64,000 nt of DNA from Kutzneria kofuensis (lineage in GTDB: Bacteria; Actinomycetota; Actinomycetes; Mycobacteriales; Pseudonocardiaceae), in NCBI RefSeq assembly GCF_014203355.1, contig NZ_JACHIR010000001.1, positions 6,264,038 through 6,328,037 on the forward strand, given 5' to 3'. The position numbers were made by a program, and so were the translations under genes. This document shows positions 6,840 to 16,400 of this stretch, one piece after another; position 1 is the first letter of the stretch, and every line of letters begins with the position of its first letter. The notes beneath the pieces were generated by a model. It was not told where the DNA came from. It saw only the letters and a program-made list of their open reading frames with translations, and searched no databases.

Positions 6840-8522
6840 ATGTCATCCACCCCACGAGGCGTGCATCAGCTGAGCGACGACTTCGTCGCGGACTACGCCG
6901 CTCTGGACCCGAACGCGGCGACCCACCTCGGCATCACGGGGTACGACGAGGACCTGACGGACTATTCGCCCGAGGGCCACGAGAGCCGGGCCGAGCTGAC
7001 CGCCCGGGCCGTGCGCGAGATCGGGGCGGCCGAACCCGCCGACGACTCGGAGCGGGCGGCCAAGGCCGTGTTCCTGGAGCGCAACGGGCTCTTGCTGGAG
7101 TTCCACGACGCCGGGCTGGACCTGTCCTCGCTGAACGTGATCGCGAGCCCCGTGCAGGACCTGCGGCAGCTGTTCGACCTCATGCCGACCGAGACCGCCG
7201 AGCAGTGGTCGACCATCGCCACCCGGCTGACCAAGGTGCCGCAGGCGCTGGCCGGGCTGCGGGCGTCGCTGGCCAAGGCGGCCGACCGCGGCGTGGTGTC
7301 GGCGCTGCGCCAGGTGACCCGTGTCGCGGAGCAGTGCGACACGTGGGCGGGCCTGCGCGGCGGATCGTCCTTCTTCGCCACGATGATCGCCCGCGCCGAG
7401 GGCGTCGACGACGCGCTGCGCACCCGGCTGGAGACCGGCGCCAACGCGGCCGCCCAGGGCTACGCCGACCTGGCCACCTTCCTGCGTGACGAACTCGCCC
7501 CGAAGGCGCCCGCCAAGGACGCCGTCGGCGTGGACGTGTACCGGCTGAACTCCCGCTACTTCACCGGCGCCCAGCTCGACCTCCAGGAGGCGTACGAGTG
7601 GGGCTGGGAGGAGTTCTCCCGCATCGAGACGGAGATGAAGCAGGTCGCCAACCGCATCCGCGGCGGCGCGACGCTGGCCGAGGCCGCCGCGGTGCTGGAC
7701 GCCGACCCGCGCTACCAGCTGCACGGCCAGGACGCGCTGCGCGACTGGATGCAGGGGCTGTCCGACAAGGCCCTGGCCGACATGCGCGGCGTGCACTTCG
7801 ACATCCCCGACCCGTTGATGGCGCTGGAATGCAAGATCGCGCCGCCCGGCGGCACCGTCGGCGCGTACTACATCGGCCCGACCGACGACTTCAGCCGGCC
7901 GGGCGCGATGTGGTGGTCGGTGCCCGCCGACCGCGAGGAGTTCTCCACCTGGCGCGAGACCACCACCGTCTACCACGAGGGCGTGCCCGGCCATCACCTG
8001 CAGTTCGCCACCGCGGTCTACCGGGCCGACCAGCTCAACCGGTTCCAGCGGCTGATGTGCTGGGTCTCCGGCCACGGCGAGGGCTGGGCGCTGTACGCCG
8101 AGCGGCTCGTGCGCGAGCTCGGCTACCTCGACGACGACGGCGACCTGCTCGGCATGCTCGACGGCCACCTGTTCCGGGCCGCGCGGGTGATCGTCGACCT
8201 CGGCATGCACCTGGAGCTGGAGATCCCGGCCGGCACCGGATTCCACGAGGGCGAGCGCTGGACGCCGGAGCTGGGCCTGGAGTTCATGCTGACCCGGACG
8301 ATCACCGACCCCGCCCACGTGCGCGACGAGATCGACCGCTACCTCGGCTGGCCGGGGCAGGCGCCGTCGTACAAGCTCGGCGAGCGGCTGTGGCTGGCCG
8401 CCCGCGACGAGGCCCGCGCCCGCCAGGGCGACGCCTTCGACCTGAAGGCGTTCCACAAGCAGGCGTTGGAGATGGGCTCGATGGGCCTGGACACGCTGCG
8501 GGAGCGGCTCGCCCAGATCTGA
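6840..8522 (+). CDS. DUF885 family protein, predicted metal-dependent peptidase-like
   Basis: 560 aa from ATG 6840, with a -10 hexamer 7 nt upstream. The motif YHEGVPGHHLQ (about residues 378-388) is the HExxxGHH-type signature of DUF885, thought to bind zinc. GHGEGWALYAERL downstream is the second conserved block and supplies a Glu. No signal peptide is visible, so a cytoplasmic location is likely. The family resembles M-clan zinc peptidases and occurs widely in actinobacteria, but substrates are unknown. It is a single gene with no operon partner. Confidence 0.87.
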   Translation: MSSTPRGVHQLSDDFVADYAALDPNAATHLGITGYDEDLTDYSPEGHESRAELTARAVREIGAAEPADDSERAAKAVFLERNGLLLEFHDAGLDLSSLNVIASPVQDLRQLFDLMPTETAEQWSTIATRLTKVPQALAGLRASLAKAADRGVVSALRQVTRVAEQCDTWAGLRGGSSFFATMIARAEGVDDALRTRLETGANAAAQGYADLATFLRDELAPKAPAKDAVGVDVYRLNSRYFTGAQLDLQEAYEWGWEEFSRIETEMKQVANRIRGGATLAEAAAVLDADPRYQLHGQDALRDWMQGLSDKALADMRGVHFDIPDPLMALECKIAPPGGTVGAYYIGPTDDFSRPGAMWWSVPADREEFSTWRETTTVYHEGVPGHHLQFATAVYRADQLNRFQRLMCWVSGHGEGWALYAERLVRELGYLDDDGDLLGMLDGHLFRAARVIVDLGMHLELEIPAGTGFHEGERWTPELGLEFMLTRTITDPAHVRDEIDRYLGWPGQAPSYKLGERLWLAARDEARARQGDAFDLKAFHKQALEMGSMGLDTLRERLAQI

Positions 8523-8546
8523 GGGTTGCTCACCCTCCCGGTCGGA

Positions 8547-9116
8547 TCAGGCCGGTTCGATCGGGAGGGTGCGGCCCAGCACGGCAAACGGCCGGGGGTC
8601 GCCGGCGAAGTGGTAGTGCCGCAACACATCCTGGAAGCCGACCCGTCGGTACAGCCGCCACGCCCGGGACGGACCCTCCGGCGTGGACAGCAGGACCCGC
8701 TCGGAGGTGACGCCGTCCAGCAGCCCGCGCAGCAGCCGCTCGCCGATGCCGCGGCCCTGCGCGTCCGGCGACACGTGCAGCTCGGTCAGCTCGAAGTAGT
8801 CGCGCATCCACTCGTCGACGGCGGTCGGCGTGGACACCGCGGTGAGACCGCGGCGGACCTGCTCGTGCCACCACTGGCCGGCGGCGCCGCGATAGCCGTA
8901 GCAGATGCCGACCAGCGCGCCTTCCTGGTCGAGCGCGCCGACGCAGCGCCAGCCCGCCCGGATCATGTGCGCCAGCCACATGGGGGCGCGCTGCTGGGCG
9001 GTGCCGCTGGGGTAGCGCATCGCGGTGACGTACAGGTTGAGCGCCTCCGGCAGGCGGGCCCGCAGCGTCTCGGCGCTGAACTCGACCAGTCGCTCGGTGC
9101 GTGGCGACGCTGTCAT
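8547..9116 (-). CDS. GNAT family N-acetyltransferase
   Basis: 189 aa. The acetyl-CoA binding motif A appears as ELHVSPDAQGRGIGERLLRG, which contains the (Q/R)xxGxG/A core. Motif B follows (LLSTPEGPSRAWRLYRRVGF). The substrate is unknown. The ATG at 9116 overlaps the ybaK stop by 4 nt (ATGA), so the two genes form a coupled operon. The pairing hints at work on amino acids or aminoacyl species, but this is weak inference. Confidence 0.87.
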   Translation of the reverse strand: MTASPRTERLVEFSAETLRARLPEALNLYVTAMRYPSGTAQQRAPMWLAHMIRAGWRCVGALDQEGALVGICYGYRGAAGQWWHEQVRRGLTAVSTPTAVDEWMRDYFELTELHVSPDAQGRGIGERLLRGLLDGVTSERVLLSTPEGPSRAWRLYRRVGFQDVLRHYHFAGDPRPFAVLGRTLPIEPA

Positions 9117-9610
9117 TGCTGGTCTCCGGCCACGGTCGCAGGGGTTCCGCCGGTGACGGCGACCAACTCGTCGAACGTCGTCGGGTAGACGGCATTGGGA
9201 TGCCCGGCGGCGGCCCAGACGACGTCGTACTCGGCGAGGTGCACGTCCACCAGGGTACGGATCTTTTCGGGGTGGCCGACGGGCGAGACGCCGCCGATCA
9301 CCTGACCAGTGTGCGTTCGGACGGCATCGGGGTCCGCGCGCTGCACCTTCCGCACGCCGACGAGTTCGGCCAGGCGCTTGGTGTCCGCGCGGTGCGCGCC
9401 GGACGTCAGCACCAGCAGCGGCTTGCCGTCGGCGAGGAAGAACAGGCTGTTCGCGATCGCGCCGACCGGCACCTCGACCGCGTCCGCCGCGGCGGACGCC
9501 GTGCGCACCGCGTCGTCGAGCACCCGGATCCCGGCGGCCGCATCGGTCGCCCCCGCCGCCCGCAGCGCGTTGCGGACCGTGCTCACCCCTGGGTGCTCCT
9601 GATCGCTCAC
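9113..9610 (-). CDS. YbaK/EbsC family aminoacyl-tRNA deacylase
   Basis: 165 aa, normal for the family. The conserved features are ANSLFFLADGKPLLVLTSGAH, the lysine of ADTKRLAEL and the C-terminal glycine-rich GQVIGGVSPVGHPE. These proteins hydrolyse mischarged aminoacyl-tRNA (for example Cys-tRNAPro) in trans. The start at 9610 is GTG. It is the first gene of a two-gene operon with the GNAT protein. Exact tRNA specificity cannot be inferred. Confidence 0.88.
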   Translation of the reverse strand: MSDQEHPGVSTVRNALRAAGATDAAAGIRVLDDAVRTASAAADAVEVPVGAIANSLFFLADGKPLLVLTSGAHRADTKRLAELVGVRKVQRADPDAVRTHTGQVIGGVSPVGHPEKIRTLVDVHLAEYDVVWAAAGHPNAVYPTTFDELVAVTGGTPATVAGDQQ

Positions 9611-9671
9611 GCAGCCAATGACACCACGGCTGGGCCGTCCGAGGGGAAGTGACCCCTGTTCCGGCGCGGGC

Positions 9672-9701
9672 TTGAACCCGCCGTCGGCTACGCGCTATTC
9701 T
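9672..9701 (+). promoter_or_regulatory. Promoter of the HEPN/MDMPI operon
   Basis: TTGAAC (-35) and TATTCT (-10) are separated by 18 nt. The SOS box at 9709-9724 begins 8 nt after the -10, covering the expected transcription start, as expected for repression. Confidence 0.55.
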
Positions 9702-9708
9702 CGAAGTA

Positions 9709-9724
9709 TCGAACAGACGTTCGA
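9709..9724. promoter_or_regulatory. LexA-type SOS box before the HEPN/MDMPI operon
   Basis: TCGAACAGACGTTCGA matches the actinobacterial/Bacillus SOS consensus TCGAAC-N4-GTTCGA perfectly in both half-sites. It lies 64 nt before the start codon at 9788 and just downstream of a credible promoter. The recA box at 30019 has one mismatch, so this site is the better of the two in the window. Confidence 0.75.
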
Positions 9725-9787
9725 TCCGAGCCGCCGGCTTCCCCACGGCGGAGACGTCGAGCCACGACGCCTGCGAGGAGGCCGCTG

Positions 9788-10246
9788 ATGTCTGTGCCCG
9801 TTCGTCTTCCCGAGTCGTTCCTGGTGTCCACCCCGCCCAGGTCCCGACTTCGCGCGGTTCCGTCGCCCGGCGCGTCGCCGTCGGCGCGGACGCTGCTCGC
9901 CCAGGCCCGGCAGGGGCTGCTGCAGGCCGAGCAGGAGGCCGACCCCGCCGAGCGCTTCGTGCGGGCGCACCTTGCCGCCCTGCGGGCCGCCGCCGCCGTG
10001 CTCGCCCTGCGCGGGCGGCCGCACCGCACCCGCACCAAGCCCATGAGCGCGTGGGTGCTGCTGGCCAAGGTCGCCCCCGAGTTCGCCGAGTGGGGCGCCT
10101 TCTTCCAGTCGTGCGCGTCCACCCGGCACGCCGTCGAGTCCGGCATCACCCGGCTCGTGTCCGCCCGCAGCGCCGACGACCTCGTCCGGCAGGCCGGTCA
10201 GTTCGTCGAGCTCGTCGACCGTGCCGTGCACGGGGCGGGGCGGTGA
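9788..10246 (+). CDS. SAV_6107 family HEPN domain protein
   Basis: 152 aa. A disordered basic, Pro-rich N-terminus (about 30 aa) precedes an all-helical domain with AEQEADPAERFVRAHLAALR and WGAFFQSCASTRHAVESG. I recognise this as the SAV_6107-type HEPN family of actinobacteria. Many HEPN proteins are RNases or nucleotide-binding partners, but the classic Rx4-6H catalytic motif is not evident here. The ATG has GGAGG about 8 nt upstream. The stop codon overlaps the next start (GTGA), so the two genes are coupled. A perfect SOS box in the promoter implies DNA-damage induction. Function unknown. Confidence 0.78.
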   Translation: MSVPVRLPESFLVSTPPRSRLRAVPSPGASPSARTLLAQARQGLLQAEQEADPAERFVRAHLAALRAAAAVLALRGRPHRTRTKPMSAWVLLAKVAPEFAEWGAFFQSCASTRHAVESGITRLVSARSADDLVRQAGQFVELVDRAVHGAGR

Positions 10247-11007
10247 CCGGGCGGGCACTCATCGACCACGACAGGTTGCTCGACGTTCTCGTCGCCGAGG
10301 GAGAGCTGATGGCCGACACGGCCGACGGCGCCCGGCCGGACCTGCCCATTCCCAGCAAGCCCACCTCCACCCTGGCGGACACCGTCCGTCATGTCGGCGG
10401 TGTGTTCCGGATGGTCGCCGCGCGGCTGCGCGGCGGGAACGGGCCCGTGCGGTGGGAGAGCGAGCCGCCGCCCGGCGGCGCACTGGTCGAGTTCCTGCGG
10501 GGCGGGCTGCACGAGCTGGTCGATGAGTTGGCTGCACATCCCGCCGACGAGGTGTGCACCACGTGGTGGACCTTGGACCAGACCTACGGCTTCTGGCGCC
10601 GTCGGATGGCCCACGAGGCCACCATCCACCGCGTCGACCTCCAGTCGGCCACCCACACCGAGGTCTTCACCGTCGACGACGACGTCGCCGTCGACGGGGT
10701 GGACGAGGCCCTGACGCTCTGGTTCGCCCACCGCCTGTCGGTGATAGGAGTCTCCGGCAGCTCCGAGTTCAAGGTCGCCGTCCGCTCCGGCGGCCGGGTG
10801 TGGCTGGTGACGTCCCATGGCGACAACAAGGCCGCCTGGCGCGCCTCGCCCGCCGACACCAAGTCCGCCCAGGCCACGGTGACCGGCGAGCCCATGACCG
10901 TCTACCTGTGGCTGTGGGGGCGGTTGCCCTTCACCGCCGTCCGGATCACCGGCGACATGGACGCCGTCGCCGCCCTCTGGGCCCTGCTCCGCCTGGCCAC
11001 CCACTGA
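10243..11007 (+). CDS. Maleylpyruvate isomerase N-terminal-like (DinB/MDMPI fold) protein
   Basis: 254 aa from GTG 10243. The N-terminal four-helix part carries PSKPTSTLADTVRHVGGVFR and the RRMAHEATIHRVDLQ stretch, which supplies His residues of the putative metal site typical of MDMPI_N/DinB-like proteins. The C-terminal part resembles the MDMPI C-terminal domain (AVRSGGRVWLVTSHG, then PMTVYLWLWGRLPF). Most actinobacterial members have no proven substrate; some use mycothiol, which this lineage probably makes. It is translationally coupled to the HEPN gene and shares its SOS-regulated promoter, suggesting a stress or detoxification role rather than aromatic catabolism. Confidence 0.82.
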   Translation: MTGRALIDHDRLLDVLVAEGELMADTADGARPDLPIPSKPTSTLADTVRHVGGVFRMVAARLRGGNGPVRWESEPPPGGALVEFLRGGLHELVDELAAHPADEVCTTWWTLDQTYGFWRRRMAHEATIHRVDLQSATHTEVFTVDDDVAVDGVDEALTLWFAHRLSVIGVSGSSEFKVAVRSGGRVWLVTSHGDNKAAWRASPADTKSAQATVTGEPMTVYLWLWGRLPFTAVRITGDMDAVAALWALLRLATH

Positions 11008-11121
11008 GCGGTCCGGCCGGTTCCCGTACCGGCCGGCCCCCGAACCGGCGAGGCGCGCCCGCTCCGCGCGTCTCGCCGGTTCCTGGTGGCTCCGCAGGTT
11101 CCCGCGTGCCTCGCGGTTCCT

Positions 11122-11430
11122 TCAGTGGATCCGTTCCACCGCGTCCTTCGCCTCCTTGAGTCCCACTCCCGTGAGCTCCCGGTAGCGCTTGATCGCCTCG
11201 ATCTTACGGCCCGCCCGGGCCAGGGCGACGACGTCCTGGTCCACCGCGAGGTCCGGGCCGGCGAGTCCCGGCTGCGGCACGTCGAGGTGCTGCATGAGCA
11301 CGTCGAGCTTGCGTTCCAGACGATCCAGCCGCCGTTCGAGCTGCTTGGTCGAGCCGCCGCGGCCCGCCACCGCGAGGAGCAGCACCAGCACCGCGACGCC
11401 GACCAGCACGGCCGTGAGTGTGGGATCCAC
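11122..11430 (-). CDS. Small membrane protein with ribosomal L7/L12 C-terminal-like domain
   Basis: 102 aa. There is an N-terminal TM helix (AVLVGVAVLVLLLAVAG), a short coiled coil (KQLERRLDRLERKLDVLMQ) and a C-terminal segment ending ELTGVGLKEAKDAVERIH. The last segment matches the GxGLKEAKxxVE motif of the L7/L12 C-terminal domain. In such proteins this domain is thought to be a protein-interaction module, with no ribosomal role implied. The GTG at 11430 sits 6 nt after TACGGT, suggesting a leaderless mRNA. Function unknown. Confidence 0.78.
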   Translation of the reverse strand: MDPTLTAVLVGVAVLVLLLAVAGRGGSTKQLERRLDRLERKLDVLMQHLDVPQPGLAGPDLAVDQDVVALARAGRKIEAIKRYRELTGVGLKEAKDAVERIH

Positions 11431-11436
11431 CGGAGC

Positions 11437-11442
11437 ACCGTA
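11437..11442 (-). promoter_or_regulatory. -10 element of leaderless promoter for the L7/L12-like gene
   Basis: The reverse strand reads TACGGT, 6 nt, then GTG 11430. Confidence 0.45.
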
Positions 11443-11482
11443 GCCCCTTGACGAATGCGTCCCAGCAGGTCACGCTACCGAA

Positions 11483-12169
11483 ATGCAATATATTAGTCGC
11501 CTGGACCGGCCGCTCCTGCGGGATCGTGCCCTGGCCACGATCCGCCAGGCCATCGTCTCCGGCGACCTCGTTCCGGGCGAGGCCATCCGCGACCTCGACC
11601 TCGCCGCGCGCCTCGGCCTCTCCCGCACCCCCGTCCGGGAGGCCCTCAGCCACCTCGCCGAGGAAGGCCTGGTCGAGTCCAAGCCGCACAGCTACACCCG
11701 CGTCACCCCCATCGACCCCGTCGCCGTCCGCGACGCCCTCCAGGTCGTCCAGGCCATGCACGGCCTCGCCCTCCGCCTCGCCGTGCCCCTGTTGACTCCC
11801 GACGACCTGGCCCGCATGCGTTCCCACAACTCCCGCTTCGCCGCCGCCCTCACCGCACCCGACATCGCCGAGGCCCTCGCCGCCGACGACGACTTTCACC
11901 GCATCCCCGTCGAGGCCTGCGGCAACTTCGCCGTGGCCGCCACCATCCAGCGCTACACCCCGCTGGTGCGACGCCTTGAGTACCAACGCTTCTCGTCCAG
12001 CTGCGGCGTGGATTCCGTCGCCATGCACGAGGAGATCGTCGTTGCCTGCGAGCAAGGCGACGGCGACCTGGCCAGCCGCCTCACCGAACGCAACTGGGCC
12101 ACCCTCGCCGCGGAGCTGGCCGACCAGACCACCGCGGGCGAGACCCCGTCCACCGATCCCGCGGACTAG
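11483..12169 (+). CDS. GntR family transcriptional regulator (FadR/FCD subfamily)
   Basis: 228 aa. The N-terminal winged helix (LATIRQAIVSGDLVPGEAIR, then LSRTPVREALSHLAEEGLVE) is the GntR DNA-binding signature. The C-terminal helical FCD-type ligand domain follows (ADDDFHRIPVEACGN, SVAMHEEIVVACEQGD), with Asp/His residues that usually bind a metal and carboxylate effector. It lies 210 nt upstream of, and codirectional with, the ACC deaminase gene, so it probably regulates acdS. The direct repeats in the intervening gap are candidate operators. Confidence 0.88.
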   Translation: MQYISRLDRPLLRDRALATIRQAIVSGDLVPGEAIRDLDLAARLGLSRTPVREALSHLAEEGLVESKPHSYTRVTPIDPVAVRDALQVVQAMHGLALRLAVPLLTPDDLARMRSHNSRFAAALTAPDIAEALAADDDFHRIPVEACGNFAVAATIQRYTPLVRRLEYQRFSSSCGVDSVAMHEEIVVACEQGDGDLASRLTERNWATLAAELADQTTAGETPSTDPAD

Positions 12170-12178
12170 TGCGGGCTC

Positions 12179-12271
12179 GCCGACCATCCGAACCGGCCGG
12201 CAGCGACCCGGATCCCGCCGACCATCCGAACTGCCCGGCAGCGAGCCAGATCCGGCCGCCGACCATCCGAA
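12179..12271 (+). repeat. Three direct repeats between gntR and acdS
   Basis: GCCGACCATCCGAA occurs at 12179-12192, 12217-12230 and 12258-12271, spaced 38 and 41 nt. The first two copies share further sequence (CCGGCAGCGA), so a longer unit of about 38 nt is repeated. A diverged CCGACCATCG is at 12340. The spacing, about four helical turns, suits cooperative regulator binding, but decayed tandem duplication is equally possible. Confidence 0.7.
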
Positions 12272-12379
12272 CGATGCCCTGCTCGCCTGACCGTGTGATC
12301 CGTCCGGCCGCGCACATTCCTGCCCTCCCGTGTGGCCCTCCCGACCATCGCCGACCACCAGACCGATTGGAGCCTTCCC

Positions 12380-13369
12380 ATGGGGCTTGAGGACTTCGCG
12401 CGTTATCCGCTGACGTTCGGGCCGTCGCCGGTGCATCCGCTGGAGCGGCTGAGCGATCACCTTGGTGGCGCGAGGGTGTGGGCGAAGCGTGAGGACTGCA
12501 ACAGCGGCATCGCTTACGGCGGCAACAAGACCCGCAAGCTGGAGTACCTGGTGGCAGAGGCGCTGGCGCAGGGGTGCGACACGCTGGTGTCGATCGGCGG
12601 CGTGCAGTCGAACCACACCCGCCAGGTGGCCGGCGCGGCGGCGCGGGCGGGGCTGAAGTGCGTGCTGGTGCAGGAAAGCTGGGTGGAGTGGGAGGACCCG
12701 GGCTACGACCGCGTGGGCAACATCCAGCTGAGCCGCCTGATGGGCGCGGACGTCCGCCTGGTGCGGTCGGAGTTCGGCATCGAGTTCAAGCAGAGCTGGC
12801 AGGACGCGATCGCGGAGATCGAGCACGCCGGCGGCAAACCGTACGCGATCCCGGCCGGCGCCTCGGACCACCCGCTCGGCGGGCTGGGGTTCGCGGGCTG
12901 GTCGCGTGAGCTGGAGCAGCAGGAACGCGAACTGGGCGTCTTCTTCGACACGATCATCGTGTGCTCGGTGACGGGCGGGACCCAGGCCGGCATGCTCGCC
13001 GGCTTCACCGACCGGCGGGACCGGCGGGTCATCGGCATCGACGCCTCGGCCAAGCCCAAGGAAACGTTCGACCAGGTCACGCGCATCGCCACCGCGACGG
13101 CGGCGCTGATCGGCGCCGAGCCGCTGGAGGTCATCCTCGACGACCGCTACCACGCCGGCATCTACGGCGTGCCCGATGAGTCCACTCTGGAGGCCATGCG
13201 GCTGGCGGCCCGAACCGAGGGCATGATCACCGATCCGGTGTACGAGGGCAAGTCGATGGCGGGCCTGATCGATCTGGTGAGCCGCAAGGAGATCCCGGCC
13301 GACAGCACGGTCCTCTACGTCCACCTCGGCGGCCAGCCGGCACTGAGCGCCTACAGCACCATCGGCTAG
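12380..13369 (+). CDS. acdS: 1-aminocyclopropane-1-carboxylate deaminase
   Basis: 329 aa. The sequence is close to characterised ACC deaminases along its whole length: [45 protein letters not shown] (PLP lysine region), [27 protein letters not shown] and [14 protein letters not shown]. The last carries the Glu, and [10 protein letters not shown] the Leu, that separate true ACC deaminases from D-cysteine desulfhydrases. The enzyme opens ACC to 2-oxobutyrate and ammonia, lowering ethylene in plant hosts. The ATG at 12380 has GGAG about 7 nt upstream. The adjacent GntR regulator is the likely controller. This suggests a soil or plant-associated life style. Confidence 0.9.
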   Translation: MGLEDFARYPLTFGPSPVHPLERLSDHLGGARVWAKREDCNSGIAYGGNKTRKLEYLVAEALAQGCDTLVSIGGVQSNHTRQVAGAAARAGLKCVLVQESWVEWEDPGYDRVGNIQLSRLMGADVRLVRSEFGIEFKQSWQDAIAEIEHAGGKPYAIPAGASDHPLGGLGFAGWSRELEQQERELGVFFDTIIVCSVTGGTQAGMLAGFTDRRDRRVIGIDASAKPKETFDQVTRIATATAALIGAEPLEVILDDRYHAGIYGVPDESTLEAMRLAARTEGMITDPVYEGKSMAGLIDLVSRKEIPADSTVLYVHLGGQPALSAYSTIG

Positions 13370-13375
13370 GTCCCT

Positions 13376-13432
13376 TTCGCACGTGAGTGGCTCATTTCGC
13401 GCCAGGGGGCAAGTGAGCCACTCACGTGCGAA
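13376..13432. terminator. Bidirectional terminator-like inverted repeat between acdS and lhr
   Basis: TTCGCACGTGAGTGGCTCA (13376-13394) and its exact complement (13414-13432) form a perfect 19-bp stem with a 19-nt loop. It lies 6 nt after the acdS stop and 10 nt after the lhr stop. The word ACGTGAGTGGC also occurs in a repeat-like stretch of the MFS gene at about 34095, so it may belong to a dispersed family. Confidence 0.7.
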
Positions 13433-13442
13433 GCAGGAGCGG

Positions 13443-16400
13443 TCAGGCGCGGAGGCGCAATCCCTTGGGGGTGGCGCGGAAGCCGGCGTCCTGGAGCACC
13501 ACCGACAGCTTGGAGCCCAAAGCCCCCTCGCCGTCGGCGCGTTGCACGGCCAGCTGGCCGAGCCAGCCGTCGCGGACGGAGCGGGCAAGGGCCTCGGCGG
13601 CCTGGCGGAGTTCGGGCTCGGACTCGGTGAAGGACAGCAGGGACCGCCCGCCGCGTTCGACGTACAGGGCGGCGACGCCGTCGACGAGCACGGCGAGGGC
13701 GCCGGCCTTGCGGGCGGGGCGGTGCTTGCCGTCGCCGACCGGATCGGGCCACGGCAGGGCGGCGCCGTAGGGCTGGGCGGGGTCGGCGGCCGCCAGCACC
13801 AGGGCGTCGAGGGAGGTCTCGCCGGGACGGGACAGGGCCCGCAGGCGGTCGACAGCCCCACGGGCGGCGAACTGGGCGGCGCCGAGCCCGTCGACGACGT
13901 AACCACGGACAACCTGGCCGGAGTCCTCCATGGCGCGAAGAACCCGGTACACGCCGCTGAAGCCGCCGGACACCCGCTCGGTGTCGAGGGCGCCGCGGGT
14001 GAGAACTCCGTGCCGCTCGAGGAAGACCTCGGCCCGGGCGTGGGCCCGCCGGGTCGGGTCGGACTCCCGCGCCGGCACCAGCGACCACCGGCCCGAGACG
14101 GTGGGCGGACCGGTACGGCTGGGCATCTGCGCCCGCCCCAGCCGGGCGTAGCGGCCGCGAGGCGTGGGCCGCCGCGGTCGGTGGGCGGCGCCGCGCCCGG
14201 AGACGAGGGAACGCAGCGGCGCCAACGTGTCGTTGGTGACGAGCCCGGCCCACACGAGGTCCCACAGCGCGGTGACAACGGCCGGATCGTCCACCGGATC
14301 CTCGACGAGGCCGGTGACCCGGTCGGTGAGCTGACGGAAGAACAGCGCCCCGCCCGCCAAGGCCGTCAGCACGCCGGAGTGCAGCGGCGACTCCGGCACG
14401 GTCTCGTCGAGATCGGGCAGCACGAGGTCGGCGACGTCGGCGGGCGCCAACGCGATCCACCCGTCGCCGCCGGCCAGCGCGCCGCAGCCGGCCCAGGTGA
14501 CCTCGCCGGTGGCGGTGAGCTCGTCCAGCAGCGCGGGGTTGTAGCCGGGCAGCCGGGAAGGCAGGATCAACGACTCCAACCCGCTCGCCGGCAGCGGCGC
14601 CCCGGCCAGCTGTTCCACGACGGACAGCACGTCGTCGACGGTCGGCGCGGACCGCAGCCGGCGGGAGACGCCGTGCCAGCCGGGCAAGAACCGACCGTAG
14701 GCGGCCTGCTCGACGGGCTCGACCTCGGCCCGCAGCCGGGCCAGCGACGCCCGGCGGAGCCGCCGCAGCACCTCGGCGTCGCAGTACTCGGTGCCCATTC
14801 CGCCGGGCCGCAGTTCGCCGCGAACCAATCGGCCGGCACCGGCCATCCGGTCCAGCACGCCGTGCACGACGGCGACGCCGAGCCCGAACCGGGCGGCGGC
14901 CTGCGCGGCCGGGAACGGGCCGCGGGTGCGGGCATACCGGGTCAGCAGGTCGCCGAGCGGATCGGCGACGGGCTCGGTGAAAACCTCCGGCACGCCAACG
15001 GGAAGCGCCGCGCCGAGGGCGTCACGCACCCGGCCGGCGTCCTCGATGGCCAGGTACCGCAGCGAACCGGCGATCCGCACCTGGATCGCCCGCCGCTCGG
15101 TGACCAGCTGCTCCAGCCACTCCGGCTGGGCGCCGCGTTCGGCCGCCTCCTCGACGGTGAGATCTCCCAGCAGCCGCAACAGGTCCGCGGTCTCCTCGAC
15201 GTTGCGGGCGTGCCGGTCGGGCGCCAGGCGCTGGAGCTGCTGCTCGATCTCCTCGAGCACCTCCGGGTCCAGCAGCTCGCGGATCGCCTCGGAGCCGAGG
15301 AGTTCGGCCAGCAGCGTCGTGTCCAGGGACAGCGCCGCGGCGCGGCGCTCGGCCAGCGGCGTGTCCGTCTCGTACAGGAACATGCCGACGTAGCCGAACA
15401 GCAGGCTGCGCGCGAACGGCGAGGGCTGCGGCGTCTGCACCTCGACGACCCGAACCCGCCGCGCCCGCACGTCGCCCATGAGTTCCCGCAGGCCGGGCAG
15501 GTCGTACACGTCCTGCACGCACTCCCGCATGGCCTCCAGCACGACCGGGAACTGCTCGTACTGGGACGCCACGGCCAGCAGCTGCGCGGACCGCTGGCGC
15601 TGCTGCCACAGCGGCGACCGGCGCCGGGGATCCCGGCGCGGCAACAACAACGACCGCGCGGCGCACTCCCGGAACCGGGCGGCGAACAGCGCCGAGCCGC
15701 CGACCTCGGCCACCACGACCTGCTCGACCTCCTCCGGGTCGAGCAGCATGTCCTCGGCGCTGGGCAGCACGTCGGCCCCGGTGTCGTCGAACGCCTCGGG
15801 CAGCCGCACCACGATGCCGTCGTCGGAGTGCGCGACCTGCGGGTCCAGCCCGCGGCGTTCCCGCAGCCGCGCCCCGATCGCCAGCGCCCACGGCGCGTTC
15901 ACCTGCGCCCCGAACGGCGAGTGCACGACGATCCGCCAGTCGCCGAGCTCATCCCGGAACCGTTCCACCACAACGGTTCTGTCGTCGGGCACGTGCCGGG
16001 TCGCCGACTTCTGCTCGTCCAGGTAGGACAGCAGGTTGTCGCACGCCCACTCGTCCAGCCCCGCCGACACGGCCCGCTCCCGGGCCTTGGCCGAGTCCAT
16101 GGTGGACAGCTCGCGGACGAACTTCCCCAGCGCACGGCCGAGTTCCAGCGGGCGGCCGACGCTGTCGCCCTTCCAGAACGGCAGCCGGGCCGGCTGGCCC
16201 GGCGCCGGCACGACGATCACCCGGTCGTGCGTGATGTCCTCGATACGCCAGGAACTGGTGCCCAGCAGGATGTTGTCGCCGACGCGCGACTCGTACACCA
16301 TCTCCTCGTCCAGCTCGCCCACCCGCGACCCCGGCCGGCCGTCCTCGCCGCCGGGAGTCATCACGGTGAACAGCCCGCGGTCGGGGATGGTGCCGCCGGA

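Noticed and set aside
6843-8456. Reverse ORF of 537 codons
   Set aside because: Antisense to the DUF885 gene, whose HExxxGHH motif and leaderless start are convincing.
12179-12271. CRISPR-like array
   Set aside because: Only three 14-nt repeats, two spacers partly repeated themselves, no cas genes; better seen as operators or a decayed tandem duplication.
11204-14278. Reverse ORF of 1024 codons spanning acdS and gntR
   Set aside because: It would overlap three well supported genes antisense; the translation is Arg/Gly/Pro-rich without motifs.
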